Of a stretch of 64,000 nucleotides of DNA, positions 1 to 12,448 are shown in pieces. The notes under the pieces are model-generated. The model was not told where the DNA came from. It worked only from the letters and a program-made list of their open reading frames with translations, and did no database searches. The stretch covers positions 31,896,001 to 31,960,000 of the forward strand of contig NC_073643.1 of assembly GCF_029407905.1 (NCBI RefSeq), written 5' to 3'. Source of the stretch: Bubalus kerabau. Taxonomy: Eukaryota > Chordata > Mammalia > Artiodactyla > Bovidae. Every line of letters begins with the position of its first letter. The stretch's first letter is position 1. Position numbers and translations under genes: made by a program.

Positions 1-305
1 GGGATTTGGCAGCCTTTTTAAAAATTGGAATATAGTTGCTTTACAATGTTGTGTTAGTCTCTGCTGTTCAGCAGAATGAATCAGCTATGCATATATACAT
101 ATATTTCCTCTTTTTGATTTCCTTCCCTTCTAGGTCACCACGGAGCATTGAGTAGAGTTCCCTGTGCTATACAGTAGGTTCTCATTAGTTATCTGTCTTA
201 TACATAGTATCGTTGGTGTATATATGTCAATCTCGACTCTTCCCAACTGCCTTCCCTCCTTGGTATCTTTTGTTCTCTACATCTGTGTCTCTACTTCTTA
301 GCAGC
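1..305 (-). mobile_element. L1 LINE 3' end (cetartiodactyl L1), antisense
   Basis: The stretch reads as the antisense 3' UTR of the L1 family of cattle and relatives. Marker phrases are the 'ttgctttacaatgttgtgtt' run near position 38, 'ccctgtgctatacagtaggt' near 160, and the 'ttctctacatctgtgtctct' run near 273. The same motifs appear in the opposite orientation at 41.74-42.0 kb and 53.99-54.33 kb, which supports the family call. It is 3' UTR only, has no coding part, and is cut off by the window edge. Confidence 0.8.
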
Positions 306-399
306 CAATTTTGATTCTTAGACTTGGTGGTCTTCAGTGCTGTTAGTTAAGCTCCCAGAACCCTGGAACAAATAATGGAAATATCATGAACTGAGTCAA

Positions 400-580
400 G
401 AGAACTAGACACTAAGTACTGTTGTACTTGCCATGGGGTACCAGCCAAGTGGCTTGTCTCAGAGTCTTTCCTCATCGGCAACATTACAAGGTTACGGTGA
501 GAATTATGAATAGGGTCAAAAATGTTTTCCACGCAGTACCTGAGACACAGCCAGAGCTTACAAAAAATGGACATTTTTCT
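400..580 (+). mobile_element. MIR SINE remnant
   Basis: The order of phrases follows the MIR core and tail: a 'tctcagagtctttcctcatc' block, then a 'ggttacggtgagaattatga' block, then 'cagtacctgagacacagcca'. It is diverged, as expected for this old family. The 129-codon open frame on the minus strand at 347-736 overlaps it and is not treated as a gene. Confidence 0.55.
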
Positions 581-2159
581 TACTGTGATTTGAGAGTCCA
601 AATGAGGAAATTTAGGATCTCCCCAGTTACATGGCAGAGGAGATGATTCTTCTGTGTGCTTGGTTTCCAAGGTTATCGTTCCTTCTTTACTATCATTGAT
701 CATATTGTCATTGGAGCATCTCTCTGCCCTGTTCATAGTTACTTGTTAAAAAAAGGTGTGTGTTCTGGCAGAGATGTTAGCATCTGTTTTTCTGGTACAT
801 CTTTATAGACTTGTAGGTATGTTTAGGGCCACACATAAAATTCTGTGACCCAGGATAATTCAATTCAATGTATTAATAGCTGAAGACACCTCAGGCTTAA
901 TTAGATCCGGTGTAGAATGGGGTTGGGGGCGCTGGTGCGGCATGTAATAGTACTTTCTGGCCAGGTTCCAGCAGGACTTTTTGAGGGCAGAGGGCACAGG
1001 GACACGACTGTGAAATACACACAGGCCAGCTTGGCATGCCTCTGGGATGGCCCCTTGGGCAGCTACCCCTCCGGCGCTGGTTCATGTCTTCTTTGTACCA
1101 GTTTAGAAACATGTCCGAGCATGCCAGTTGGCAGAAGAGGATCCTTGTGTTAGCAAGAGCTTACAGAAATCCCGGATGCCCTGTAAGTGCAGCGCTTTGT
1201 GAGGGGAGGCAGGGGGCATACCTTTAGGATTAATGAGTTTTTCCTTGGTGGAAATCCAGGGAGAGTCTCTGTCCTTGCCAAAGGAACATCACCTCCAGGC
1301 CTGTGACTTGGATGTTCTGGGTGGCTGGTTGGTCTTGGGGAGGGCGCCAGGAGCCTCCTCCTCATCGTTGGTTGCCTGCTTGGACTTGCAAAAACTCTTT
1401 GTGTCTCTCTACTTGCTCATCTGTAAAATGGGCTTAATTTTAATAACAGCCATGGAAGGGAGAACTCATCGTTTGTATGGATTCCTAAATTCACCTTCAA
1501 GAAGCACTTTGAAGATGCGAAATTGTCTCCAAAGGCTTGGAGGTGTTGTAAATGTGTGTGATACGAGGTGTTGCCATCTTACATCTCTGGTTGGGCTGTG
1601 ACCACCGGGCCGTTGAAGGCTTCAGATTCTGCGGCAGAGTGTTGAGCCCCAGCTTGCACTTCCCTTGCTCTTGATCATGTTTTCTTTTTCTCTGAGGAAG
1701 TCATGACTTGTCTTAGATTACACACAAAGACTTCTGTTGGAGTTCTGCTTTGCTGCTCTGTCCAACTGATAGGAAGGAGTGTGTGTGCATGCGTGCATGT
1801 GTGGTAACTTCTGTTGGAAGTGAAATGAAACAATTTGAAGATTCATTTAGCCAAGAAAGGCCAATTACCTTTTTTTGTCTTTTGTCTTTTACTGTTCAGT
1901 TTGGCCACTAGCTCCTTCCTGGAAGTGTGATAACTCCACAGTCATATCAATTAGCTGCTTTCTTGTGTCATTGGAAAGGCTTGTTGCAACTTGGGTGAGA
2001 TTTCTTTCTGGTTTTCTTTTCGATTATTTTTCCACACTTCAGTTCATATGAGACAGGTTTTCAGCCCTTTAAGTGGAAACCTGTTCTAAGTTTTGGGCTC
2101 TCCTGACCTCACTGGAAGGGTGAGAAGACAGGTGGTGATGAAGGAGAGGGGCTCTGTGC
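581..2159. other. Unique non-coding sequence
   Basis: No gene is recognised. Several open frames of 60-120 codons (for example 1233-1601 on +) show no domain, repeat-free family similarity or convincing splice context. A short MIR-like fragment around 1395-1470 ('gctcatctgtaaaatgggct') is likely. A GT-rich patch lies at 1778-1803. A lone donor-like gtaagt occurs near 1181 without a partner acceptor that I could tie to it. Confidence 0.6.
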
Positions 2160-2337
2160 CCTCACTTCTCAAAAGTGTGGTCCCTGGACCAGCAGCATCA
2201 GCATCAGTTGGGTGCTTGTTACAAATTCAGAATCCTGGGTCCTCCCACCATCACCACCATCCCAGTTACTGAATCAGTCTGTTTTTACCAAGATCACCAG
2301 GTGATTCATATCTATGTTAAGATTTGAGAAGTCCTAG
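2160..2337 (+). mobile_element. MER20 (hAT-Charlie non-autonomous DNA transposon)
   Basis: It begins with 'cttctcaaaagtgtggtccc', continues with 'tggaccagcagcatcagcat', and near its end has 'tcaccaggtgattcat' and 'gagaagtcctag', the order expected in MER20. It is about 178 bp, close to the usual MER20 length of roughly 220 bp. It carries no coding capacity. It is an old, eutherian-wide element. Confidence 0.85.
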
Positions 2338-3887
2338 AACATTCTAAATAATTATATATATATTTTCTAATAGGACTCTAACATGTTTCTAGGGAGAATG
2401 ATTCTGGGTTGAGAAGTTCATGTTTATGCTGATGCGATTCCATGCTCCTTTCTTCCGAAGCGTCTACATTATCACTCCCCTTGATTTCCGACTTCCTTTA
2501 TGTGTTGTCCTTGACTTGTGTTAGAAAGCTGTGAAGTGTGACTGAAACTAGCAATGAGTTAATGTTTCCTGTTCCACATCACACCATTAAAACGTCGAAA
2601 TGTCTCAAAGGAGAAGATGCTGAGGACCCAGATCGCTCAGTGACTGCAGGCTGCCTTAAGAGCTTGGGCTGGGTGGTTTGAAAATTTCAAGAGGAAGCAG
2701 CTCATGAAATGATGAAATAGAGAACTGAGGCCACGTCAGGAGGAGATCAGATTATGACTTGTGCTCCTGACTTGCTCAGATGGAGGTGCTCCATCAGCAG
2801 TGCGGGGGCAGCTAGGATGCTAATCACAGGCGGGTGAACAGGGCTTTGGTTTTATTTAAGAGAATTGTGGTAGGTGGGGACGGTTTTACGAGTAAGTCTG
2901 CCTTTCTGAGAGAGGGCTTTGGGTAAGTGGCTTGGTGACATCATACCACTTGGATGAAAGAAGACTCAAGCCAGCCTTTCTTTGGGCAGGAGGTCTTGAG
3001 ACCAGCAGCTTCCCTGTTTCGAGGGTGAACCATTCCATTATGCAGGTGTCTCTGTCCTGAGTCTGGCTGGTGACTGATGTTTGCATGTTGTGGTTTTTCT
3101 AAAATAGGATGGACTGCAATTTATTGTCGTGCATAGGGGAGATGGCCCTCAGACAATTCATGCATCTTTGGGAAAAAAATGTCAAATTGTATAAATTCAA
3201 GATTATTTAGGAAACACATGCAATTTTGGTTGCCTTATTGAATAAAAAGATAACTAGATTGCCCTAGCACAGAGGAAATATTGAAACTATGTGTAACTTT
3301 ATTCTTTTTTTCTGAAATTATGAACAGGGCATAAATTTACCTCAGGGTAGAGGATGGCATTGCCTTGCTAAATTCACCTCTAATTAGTTTCATTTTTTTA
3401 TCCTGATGTCAAATTTGAGGAAAATTATATTCATTCACTTTCTCCTACAGTTTCATTCTTCCTTTGCTTACTCTTATGTGATTTTTTCCCCCAAAGAATA
3501 CATTGCTCAGAGGTCTCCTTTAGGAAACACCTGACTTCAGGAGTGATAACAAGTTATCCTTTGGTGCGTCTGTCCCTTGCAAATTCATAGCATCCTTTGT
3601 GATGTGGGCATTTCTAGGCTTATCTCCAGGGACATCCTAGGATCAGGATGCATGGAATATTGACACTGCAGAGCTGGATGGGAGTAGAAAGCCCTTCTTA
3701 GTCCTGTGATTTCACTTGGTGGATCGGAGGCAACAGTTGGGACAGGAGGGAGAAACTTAGATGTATAGTGTTAGTCAACTTGATTTGTACTCACTGTCTG
3801 CTCTCCTGATCAGCCTCCACCTTGGGTGGGGTCTGGTTTTACATACACATGTCGGTGTAACAGGTACAGTGTTTGTATATGCACTTG
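2338..3887. other. Unique non-coding sequence
   Basis: AT-rich single-copy sequence. I see no gene, no RNA gene and no clear repeat. A short (AT) patch sits at 2350-2362. Confidence 0.55.
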
Positions 3888-4030
3888 ACTCTAGAACAGT
3901 GTGAGTTTGAACTGTGCAGATGTGCTTATTCATGGCTTTTTCTCGAAAGTGAATGCACTGGTACTACACGATCTGAGTACTAGAACCGATTGCATCACAG
4001 TGTGGAGGACCCTCTAACATGGAGGTGCCG
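3888..4030 (+). mobile_element. Possible Tigger-type (TcMar) DNA transposon fragment
   Basis: The phrases 'gaacagtgtgagtttgaact' and 'ggaggaccctctaacatgga' resemble the conserved interior of Tigger-derived MER elements. The match is recalled rather than computed and the fragment is short, so the family is uncertain. Confidence 0.35.
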
Positions 4031-5773
4031 CTAGTGTTAATAAGTGATACGCAGACAAACCCCCTAGCTCTTCAAGGCTCAGCCATATGTGTTTATGTGT
4101 CTTTGAAAAGGTTTGTGTGTGTCTCTGTCTGGTTGTGTATAAATGTCTGTGACCTTGTACAGACATATACCTTTAGAGATATATATGTATATGTCACTGT
4201 GTCTATAGGTATGTGTATTATTTAAAAGCATTTTAGGGCATATCATGATAGAAACATTCGGGATCCATTTGTTTAATCTACTACACAGACAAGAACACGA
4301 GAACTTTGAGCAGGAAAGTAACTATCTGAAATCTTGGTAGCATTAGACAGTATGGCTGGACTTTCCTCCTGTTTGCTCTAAAAGAGTTTGTTACCTTTCT
4401 TGTCAGCTCTTTATGCAACTGCACATCAGACCCTACACCCTGAGTTTTGCCATATCTGTACACATTTGGAATATAATGTGCTTAATGTTTTCCCTCTAAA
4501 TTGCTTTTAAAATGTTTACTTATATATTTTAGTTAATATTTTTCATAAAAGCACATTTCAGAATTTGTCCATTGTTGGACAGCCAGTATGATGGTAAACC
4601 CTAAAGGAAAGAAAAATGTAAAAATAAATACCTGCCTATTAAATATATATGTGTCTGTGTGTGTATGTGAGTGCAGGCATATTATATCTCCATTTGCCAC
4701 CTAAAGCCATCCCATGTACTGCCCAGGGCACTGACAGCACACTTGGGGAAGCACTGAGTTAGACCAGAAACCTCCAAATCAGTTTGCAAATGATGTGGCG
4801 AGTGAAGAGATCAGGCTGTAAAGGTCACTGCCCTGAGAACACTGCTGGTGCGAGGAACAGGGTCACTGGAAAGCCAGTTTCTCTCTTACCTTTTGATAGC
4901 AGGTGTCAGCTACAACCTTGAATGAGATCAGCCTGGTCTTACCCAGGACCTAAAACGTCTTAAACCTCCACTTCAGATTATTTTCTTCTTGGTTCTGCCA
5001 CTAGGGTAGAAGCTGTAATTTGGGATATGGTTTTCCCTTTTCCCTGATGTATCTGTCATTGACTTCTGATTCTTCAGTTCTTACATTAACCTTTTAAACA
5101 TATATAGAACTGATTTCATAGATGTTTTCTTCATCCTTCACTGAAATTAGCCTTGAGTGAATAACTGGAATAAAATAATAAGATTGTGGTTGCCCCAAAT
5201 TAATCTTCTAGTTGAGAGTATTCATGCTATCCATAGATTTGGGATCCAGGGGAGGCATGAGAAAATGTGGTTCTGACAGTTAATAATTTCTTTGGTATTT
5301 GGTCTTCCGAGTGGAGGAGAAAATTGAACTCTTTTATCACTTCAAAATAATAATAAAAAAAGAAGCATCAAATTTGCATGTTATATAAAACACAAGATGG
5401 AAACACATTGCTGTTTTCTGTCCCTGTCATTTGAACCCAGCTCCCTAAAATGAATGGTGCCTTTAACTTATTGAGCCCAAGAAGGAAAATTCAAGAAAAA
5501 ATGCTGCTTACCCTTTGCTTTGCTGTGTTTCATTTTCCTGTGCAGGAGAATATGCAAATTGCCTTTCTATGGATGCTCTGTCACATCCTTGTAAAGGTTC
5601 TGTGGGGATCCATGCATCTTGCTGAGTTGAGCCTTGTGCCAGCTTGGAGAGTTGGATTGTTTTTGCTAATAGAGACAGATTTTGTCATTAGAGATACTCA
5701 AGTGCAATGCTGCCTGCATTCTTCTGAGTCTCTGGTCACAGACATCTCTTTGGCTTTAGGTGCAATTCAGTGG

Positions 5774-5819
<46 letters not shown>

Positions 5820-6889
5820 AGGCATAGAGAATTTGACTGCGGAGTTGGCAAGAAATATGTGAGCCAAATTTGGCCTGTAGAAATTAACACTGGCAACTTC
5901 ATGAGTAAAAATTACATGAAAAGCACTCATGAGGGAAGGAAGAAGGGGAAAAAAAATCCTGGGATAACAGTGCAACAGACCACATTTCCTATCCAGTCTG
6001 TCTTCTCAAGGCTGTTTGTCTAAACAGCATTGCCAGTTTTTCTAAACAGTACTGCTGGTGTCCTCGATCTGTAATATGAAGTGAATTGACTACACGGGCC
6101 AAATGCTCGTTGAGTTGAGAGTTCCTTTATTTGGCCAAATTAAACCCAACAACCTCAGCTCTGTCCAAACTTGTGCTAGTACAGGGCCAGCTAAGGCGCC
6201 TGTCCCCATTTGTAGATGTGTGGAGAAAAATGAAGTGACACGTTAACTGTTTCCTGTCCCTTGGATGAAAAAAAAAATTAGCTCCACATAAAATTTCGTG
6301 AATTTTTGCCTCCGAAAAGGTGGAAATTTAGTTCTTTGAGATTACTTCCCACGTGAAAAAATAATAAATCACGAAGTGCTTCATGTGGTTTTTAGAAAGG
6401 TAAGTATTGGTGGTATAATCTTGTATGGATGGGCCACAATTTTCCTACATAGCAAAAAAAAGCAGGGGCGGGGGGCACAATCCAGAAGCACGGTACTCAT
6501 TTTTAGGAAGATGTTTGCAGTGGTTTATGGTTTTGGTTTTGGTGCTGAGTCTTACCCCTCTTAGTCCACAAGATCAGATACAGAGATAATTGGAAGTCTA
6601 GAATCAATAATGATGGAACACAGCCAGTCTGAAACAGATGCCAGGATAAACCATCTGTAAATTCCATAGTGGGTGGGCTTGGGACTCACAACGTTGATTT
6701 GCCTGTGGACCACTGTACCAGCCCTCAGGATGTGTGTCTTGTGAGTGTCTTTTGTGTATCTTTTACATGTATTTGAAGAATTGCTTTGGGCACTTTTTCG
6801 AACCTGCTCTAATTTTTGCATATATTGTGAATCCAGTGAATAAGGTTAGACAGTTTTGTTATAGAGGACCAGCACGCCTGCAGTCTGAC
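4031..6889. other. Unique non-coding sequence with TG/TA-rich patches
   Basis: No gene is recognised. GT/TA-rich low-complexity DNA lies at 4088-4215 and 4640-4675. The 125-codon frame at 5450-5827 (+) has no recognisable domain and ends inside the (CA)n tract, so it is rejected as coding. Confidence 0.55.
5776..5820. repeat. (CA)n microsatellite
   Basis: About 19 uninterrupted CA units, then one CATA interruption and a few more CA units. It is a typical dinucleotide microsatellite and likely polymorphic. Confidence 0.97.
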
Positions 6890-7193
6890 CTCTGTTCAAC
6901 AGCGTGAGTGATCTTTTCAAAATGCTGTTATGGTTTTGTCCCACTCACCTGTTCACCAAACTGAAGCCCCTTCATTGGTCTCCCACCACTACTCTTATGA
7001 TCAAGACACAGTACTATCACAAAATCTGTCCAGTCTTTCTAGTATGAATTCCCTCTCTTCTCATTTTGTGCTGCCCCACCTCATCCCTTTTTCCTGCTGC
7101 AACCACTCTGGTTATGTCTTTGCTTTGATCCTTGGTGCCACAGAGTCTCTGCAAATTCTGCTCCTTCTACCTATTGTGTGCCTCCCTCTCTTC
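6890..7193 (+). mobile_element. L2 LINE 3' portion, left piece (split by BovB)
   Basis: The sequence follows the degraded L2 3' region: 'tctcccaccactactcttat', then 'tgctgcaaccactctggtta', then 'tccttggtgccacagagtct', like the L2 phrases describing lymphoid-like C/T-rich blocks before the terminal A-rich part. The matching continuation appears right after the BovB at 9269. It is old and non-coding. Confidence 0.65.
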
Positions 7194-9268
7194 TTCAGTT
7201 CAGTCGCTCAGTCGTGTCCAACTCTGCAACCCCATGGACTGCAGTATGCCAGGCCTCCCTGGCTATCACCAACACCCAGAGTTTACCCAAACTCACGTCC
7301 ATCGAGTCAGTGATGCCATCCAACCATCTCATCCTCTGTTGTCCCCTTCTCTTCCTGCCCTCAGTCTTTCCCAGCATTAGGGTCTTCTGAAATGAGTCAG
7401 TTCTTCATATCAGTTGGCCAAAGTATTGGAGTTTCAGCTTTAGCATCAGTCCTTCCAATGAACACCCAGGACTGATCTCCTTTAGGATTATCTGGTTGGA
7501 TCTCCTTGCAGTCCAAGGGACTCTCAAGAGTCTTCTCCAACACCACAGTTCAAAAGCATCAATTCTTCGGCACTCAGCTTTCTTTATAGTTCAAATCTAC
7601 ATCCATACATGACCACTGGAAAAACCATAGCCTTGACTAGACAGACCTTTGTCGGCAAAGTAACGTCTCTGCTTTTTAATCTACTGTCTAGGTTGGTCAT
7701 AACTTTCCTTCCACGGAGAAAACGTCTTTTCATTTCATGGCTGCAATCACCAGCTGCAGTGATTTTGGAGCCTCCCCAAATAAAATCAGCCACCGTTTCC
7801 CCATCTATTTGCCATGAAGTGATTGGAAGCCATGATGTTAGTTTTCTGAATGTTGAGCTTTAAGCCAACTTTTTCACTCTTCTCTTTCACTTTCATCAAG
7901 AGGCTCTTTAGTTGTTCTTCGCTTTCTGCCATAAAGGTGGTGTCATCTGCATATCTGAGGTTATTGATATTTCTCCTGGCAATCTTGATTCCAGCTTGTG
8001 CTTCTTCCAGCCCAGCATTTCTCACGATGTACTCTGCATATAAGTTAAATAAGCAGGGTGACAATATACAGCCTTGACATACTCCTTTCCCTATTTGGAA
8101 CCAGTCTGTTGTTCCATGTCCAGTTCTAACTGTTGCTTCCTGACCTGCATACAGATTTCTCAGGAGGCAGGTCAGGTGGCCTGGTATTCCCATTCTTGAA
8201 GAATTTTCCGCAGTTTATTGTGATCCACACAGTCAAAGGCTTTGGCATAGTCAATAAAGCAAAAATAGATGTTTTTATGGAACTCTCTTACTTTTTTGAT
8301 AATTCAGCAGATGTTGGCAATTTGCTCTCTGGTTCCTCTGCCTTTTCTAAATCCACCTTGAACATCTGGAAGTTCACAGTTCACATATTGCTGAAGCCTG
8401 ACTTGGAGAAATTTGAACATTACTTTGCTAGTGTGTGAAATGAGTGCAATTGTGCTGTAGTTTGAGCATTCTTTGGCATTGCCTTTCCTTGGGATTGGAA
8501 TGAAAACTGACCTTTTCCAGTCCTGTGGCCACTGCTGAGTTTTCCAAATTTGCTGGCATATTGAGTGCAGCACTTTCACAGCATCATCTTTCAGGATTTG
8601 GAATAGCTCAACTGGAATGCCATCACCTCCACTAGCTTTGTTTGTAGTGATGCTTTCTAAGGCCCACTTGACTTCACATTCCAGGATGTCTGGCTCTAGG
8701 TGAGTGATCACACCATCGTGATTATCTGGGTCATGAAGATCTTTTTTGTACAGTTCTGTGTATTCTTGCCACCTCTTCTTAATATCTTCTGCTTCTGTTA
8801 GGTCCATACCATTTCTGTCCTTTATCGAGCCCATCTTTGCATGAAATGTTCCCTTGGTATCTCTAATTTTCTTCAAGAGATCCCTAGTCTTTCCCATTCT
8901 GTTGTTTTCCTTTATTTCTTTGCATTGATCGCTGAGGAAGGTTTTCTTATCTCTCCTTGCTATTCTTCGGAACTCTGCATTCAGATGGGTATATCTTTCC
9001 TTTTCTCCTTTGCTTTTGGCTTCTATTCTTTTCACAGCTATTTGTAAGGCCTTCTCAGACAGCCATTTTGCATTTTTGCATTTCTTTTCCATGGGGATGG
9101 TCTTGATCCCTGTCTCCTGTACAGTGTCACGAACCTCCGTCCATAGTTCATCAGGCACTCTATCAGATCTAGCCCCTTAAATCTATTTCTCACTTCCACT
9201 GTATAATCATCAGGGATTTGATTTAGGTCATACCTGAATGGTCTAGTGGTTTTCCCTACTTTATTCAC
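7194..9268 (-). mobile_element. BovB LINE (RTE class), 5'-truncated, antisense
   Basis: The plus strand starts with 'ttcagttcagtcgctcagtc', the reverse complement of the BovB 3' end with its short ttcag-type tail, and runs for 2.07 kb of continuous BovB sequence. A full BovB is about 3.2 kb, so the 5' third with the apurinic endonuclease domain is missing. This is the longest and one of the best preserved BovB copies in the window. It sits inside an L2. I could not find an unambiguous TSD at its ends. Confidence 0.96.
7196..9268 (-). pseudogene. BovB reverse transcriptase, frameshifted remnant
   Basis: This is the remains of the RTE-type ORF2, whose product copies BovB and Bov SINE RNAs into DNA. 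It reads from 9268 downwards in pieces: a 76-codon start region, a 284-codon open stretch (9158-8304), then 8193-7786, 7793-7584 and 7377-7195 after frame changes or stops. The 284-codon piece holds the finger region (GGDGIPVELFQ) and GFRKGRGTREQ. The next piece has CQGCILSPCLFNLY and the intact catalytic YADD at 7942-7953. The last piece has the basic C-terminal GQQRMRWLDGITDS. The endonuclease domain is absent through 5' truncation, and at least three frame breaks make it inactive. Confidence 0.93.
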
Positions 9269-9555
9269 CTGTTCTTAAACTCCCTGCTCAATTGTAAAAT
9301 CCTGAAGGAATCATTCCTTGATTTCTCTGCCTTTGCCAAAGCTCCCCTTAAACTTTCTCCTGGCCCCATTTCACTTCCTTGTGTGGCATCCCAATACAGT
9401 TTCTAATGTATCTTTGCTTCTATAGTGATTAATCCTAGTCTTCTTACCAGTTCCCACAGGCAAGAGTATAACTTTCTGCATACTATTTATTGTATTCTGG
9501 TCTCTAAACACAATGCCTAGCACGAAGTAGATCCTTTGTAAATACTACTTGGGCA
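9269..9555 (+). mobile_element. L2 LINE 3' portion, right piece (split by BovB)
   Basis: It picks up where 7193 stops: 'ggaatcattccttgatttct', later 'caatgcctagcacgaagtag' and 'tttgtaaatactacttgggc', which match the L2 3' terminal block (the 'cctagcac..gtag..' and '..aaatatttgttgaa' signature in degraded form). It lies in the same orientation as 6890-7193. Confidence 0.65.
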
Positions 9556-11849
9556 AATGGCTATAATAGTTGGTCTGTTTTTTCTATTTTGAAACATGCT
9601 ATAATCTAAAGTTTTGATTATTTTAAGCCCTTTTGAAGTCCTATTTTAAAACCAAACCAAATGGTTTACTATAAACTAAGTGGTTGCCCTTTAAGTGGTT
9701 TATGTTATCAGTTTTCTCAAGTTGTCTTTATGTTACAGGGCTGAGGTTCTGTATTGTTGGGGTTTGTGATTCTATGTTTTGGGTTAGGGCTAGTTTGTGG
9801 TCATGATTATTTTATAGTCAAAGACCTCAGCATTAGTTACTAACGCCCATAATGGGGGGAAATAGAAAAACTAATATTTGAGTTTTTCTCGGATCATTCT
9901 TTTCCTAATAATGCCTGCCCCCCACCCTCTCCATCTCTCTCTCTTTCTCTCTAGCTCTTCACTTGGTGTTTTGGGATCATTTATGGCCCCACAATCACGC
10001 ATAAGCCACTTAACATCGCTCAGTGTCCTTATGTGTGAAATGAGAGAATTGAATTACATGATAACTAAGTTTCCTTCTGGCTCTGACATTCTAAGTTTTA
10101 TATGTATAAATACTGACTCTTACATCAAAGACTCAGGTTCAGAAAACTTTTTATGTATACATCCTACAAAGTTTCATGGATGCTTGAAACATTCTTTGTT
10201 ATCAATAAAGACTTAAAATTATACTCACAATTTACAAATTGAAAAGGTATTAGACTACTTAAGGATACTCACTCTTTAAAAGTTCATTGGGATCCTTATG
10301 ATTTTTCATGAGATTTTATGAAATCAGATGATTACTGAGTAAATAAAAAAATTCTGTAGACAAACCAGTTAGGGCCATGCTTGGCTTCTTTCTCAGAGCT
10401 TCTGAAATACATGTGTGCCTTATGAATGTCTGGGGGAGGGGCAGTGGTTTAGTATACTTATTTCTGATTACAAACCTACGTCTAGGGCCTGGAATGCTCA
10501 TCTTTAGAATACATGTGTGTATATGTGTTTTGAGGATGGGAGGAGAAGGTGCTGGTACAAATGACTTAAGATATGAATGAAAACATAAGGTGTATTTCCA
10601 AATGCCTGGAATTCTCATAGTATGTGAACATAGTATATTTTGGTAGTACCTTTTATTTTATTTTTTTAATGAGTAACAAGAACAGTGAGAACGTACCAGT
10701 AGAATAGAGCATTCTGAAGCAAAACTTGACAGTAGATTACTAACGTGAAGCCAGATGCAGGATTTGAAGACTAACTTATGGTACTGTTAGACTTTTCTGC
10801 TCCATCAGCCACTACTGTTTAACACTTAGAATGGCTGATCTCAGGCATCATTTTTATCCTGTGCGCTCTGTGACTATTTTATTATCCCTTATCCATGCTG
10901 TTGTCATAGGGACATCCAGTCTTTACAAGCAAGGCTCTAAAGAGGTGCCTTTGAAACCCAGGCCTTCAAATTCTTCTTTTGTTCTCCTGGGCCTTCTCGT
11001 GACCTCCCCTTTCAACCTTCAACAGGGGGCTAGAGTGTGTCTAGAAGGTTCTCTCTAAGAGCTGCTGTCAGAATAGTCTTTGGGGCAGAGGAAATGGCCC
11101 TTCATTTGTCCCACTCTTTCATTGAATGGAAATTAGACCTTAAATCTTATCCAGTGAGTCCTTAAATTGACAGACAAATGCATTGATAGAAAGATAAAGC
11201 AGTGGGGACAACATAAAGTGATGTCTGGGGTATAGGATGTGCTGCAGAGCTGGACAGTCCTGAGTCTGGGATGTTCCTGTCTTTCCTGCCAAGGGCCAGG
11301 CCCCAGGTAGATGCTGCCCAAGTGCTTCCTGCTAAGAAAGTCCCCACATGGTGCGGAGGCCAAAAATGGGGGTCTATTTAACTTCTGTGTTGGAAAACTG
11401 ATGTAGTGGGTTGTTTATGACAGCAGGTGCCCACTAGAGCCTGGGATCAGGAAATCCCCATCACTTCCCACTGATAGTCTCAGGGAGGTGATTGGAAATT
11501 GTTCTAAAACTCTATCTGAAAAGTAGCTAGTCTGCTTATGAAAAGACTTGGATGGTCATCAGGAATGGCAGTTGGGTTCCTTCTCTGTTGACTTTCTTTG
11601 GCCTTCTTGGTCAGCATTTCCATTTGGGAGTCGGGCACTTAGCTTTTCACAGAGCTACCGCTGTTGATGGAGGGATATGGTCATGACTTTGAGTATTTCC
11701 TTTCTGCGTTGCCTCATTCCTAGCTGTTTGCCCTCTTCTCATCCATTTCTTTACTCTAATTACATATCTATTTATTTTACAAGGAATAAATGTTGTTCAA
11801 AAAAAGTGGGGAGGGGAGAGGAAGAGAAGAGAACATAAATGTGTGCATG

Positions 11850-12060
11850 TGTGGTAGGCAATGAGAAAAAAAGTAGATTGTTAATAGTAAGATTTTGTGG
11901 TATTTCCTTCCATTGTTTTTTCTAGGCATGTGAGTGCACACACCCATATATATTTTCAAAAGTGAGATAGTATTGTGCCTGTGCTTTGGTAGTTGATCTT
12001 TTCCCTTTAGAATATATCATGGAGCTTACTCTGATATCTAAGATACAATAGATGACTAAA
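11850..12060 (-). mobile_element. Probable L1M (old L1) 3' fragment, antisense
   Basis: The text 'aaaagtgagatagtattgtg' followed by 'gttgatcttttccctttaga' and 'atatatcatggagcttactc' follows the order of a conserved antisense motif in old L1M/L1ME 3' regions (a 'gtgagat..' block, then a cttgct-ttt-cactta block, then 'atatatc..gaca'). It is strongly diverged. Confidence 0.4.
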
Positions 12061-12401
12061 GATGTATGGCAAACCAAGCTGAGGATATTGTTAATATGTA
12101 GCATCTTGGAGTTGGTATATGACTGTTACATGAATTGTCTTTCTTAACTTTTCTGAAAAAGTTGAAGTTTTATTTTCATTAAAAATTGTTGAGGGGGATA
12201 AAATCCACTGAGGGATGAGAAGACAAATTAAACAAATAGTAAAGGTGTAGTATATATAGAGTGGACCTCTTGCTATATCCTTAATACAGATATATGACTT
12301 TACATTTTAGTGGCAGCCCCCAGCATTATCTTATATGGGTGCATTGCCATTATTTTTAGCCAGTTCCTTATTGGTTGGATATTTAGGGTATGTGTGTGTC
12401 A

Positions 12402-12448
12402 GGGGGGACGGGGGTGGGGGGGTGTTTTAACTAGCTCAATAGCTAGTT
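12402..12448. other. G-rich tract followed by a perfect short hairpin
   Basis: G runs of 6, 5 and 7 bases occur at 12402-12422 and could form a G-quadruplex. Six bases further on, an inverted repeat with 8-bp arms (AACTAGCT at 12429-12436 and AGCTAGTT at 12441-12448) encloses the loop CAAT. Both are visible in the sequence. Any function is inference. Confidence 0.6.

Noticed and set aside
347..736. 129-codon minus-strand open frame
   Set aside because: It overlaps a MIR remnant, shows no domain, and the complementary strand is also open for 74 codons over part of it.
1170..1190. Donor-like gtaagt after a 60-codon frame
   Set aside because: No matching acceptor and no coding similarity. Such sites arise often by chance.
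1233..1601. 122-codon plus-strand open frame
   Set aside because: No recognisable family, partly over a MIR-like tail, and no coherent exon signals.
5450..5827. 125-codon plus-strand open frame
   Set aside because: Its last 20 codons are the (CA)n microsatellite, and the rest has no recognisable domain.
6930..7313. 127-codon plus-strand open frame
   Set aside because: A chimera of L2 sequence and the antisense BovB 3' end, not a gene.
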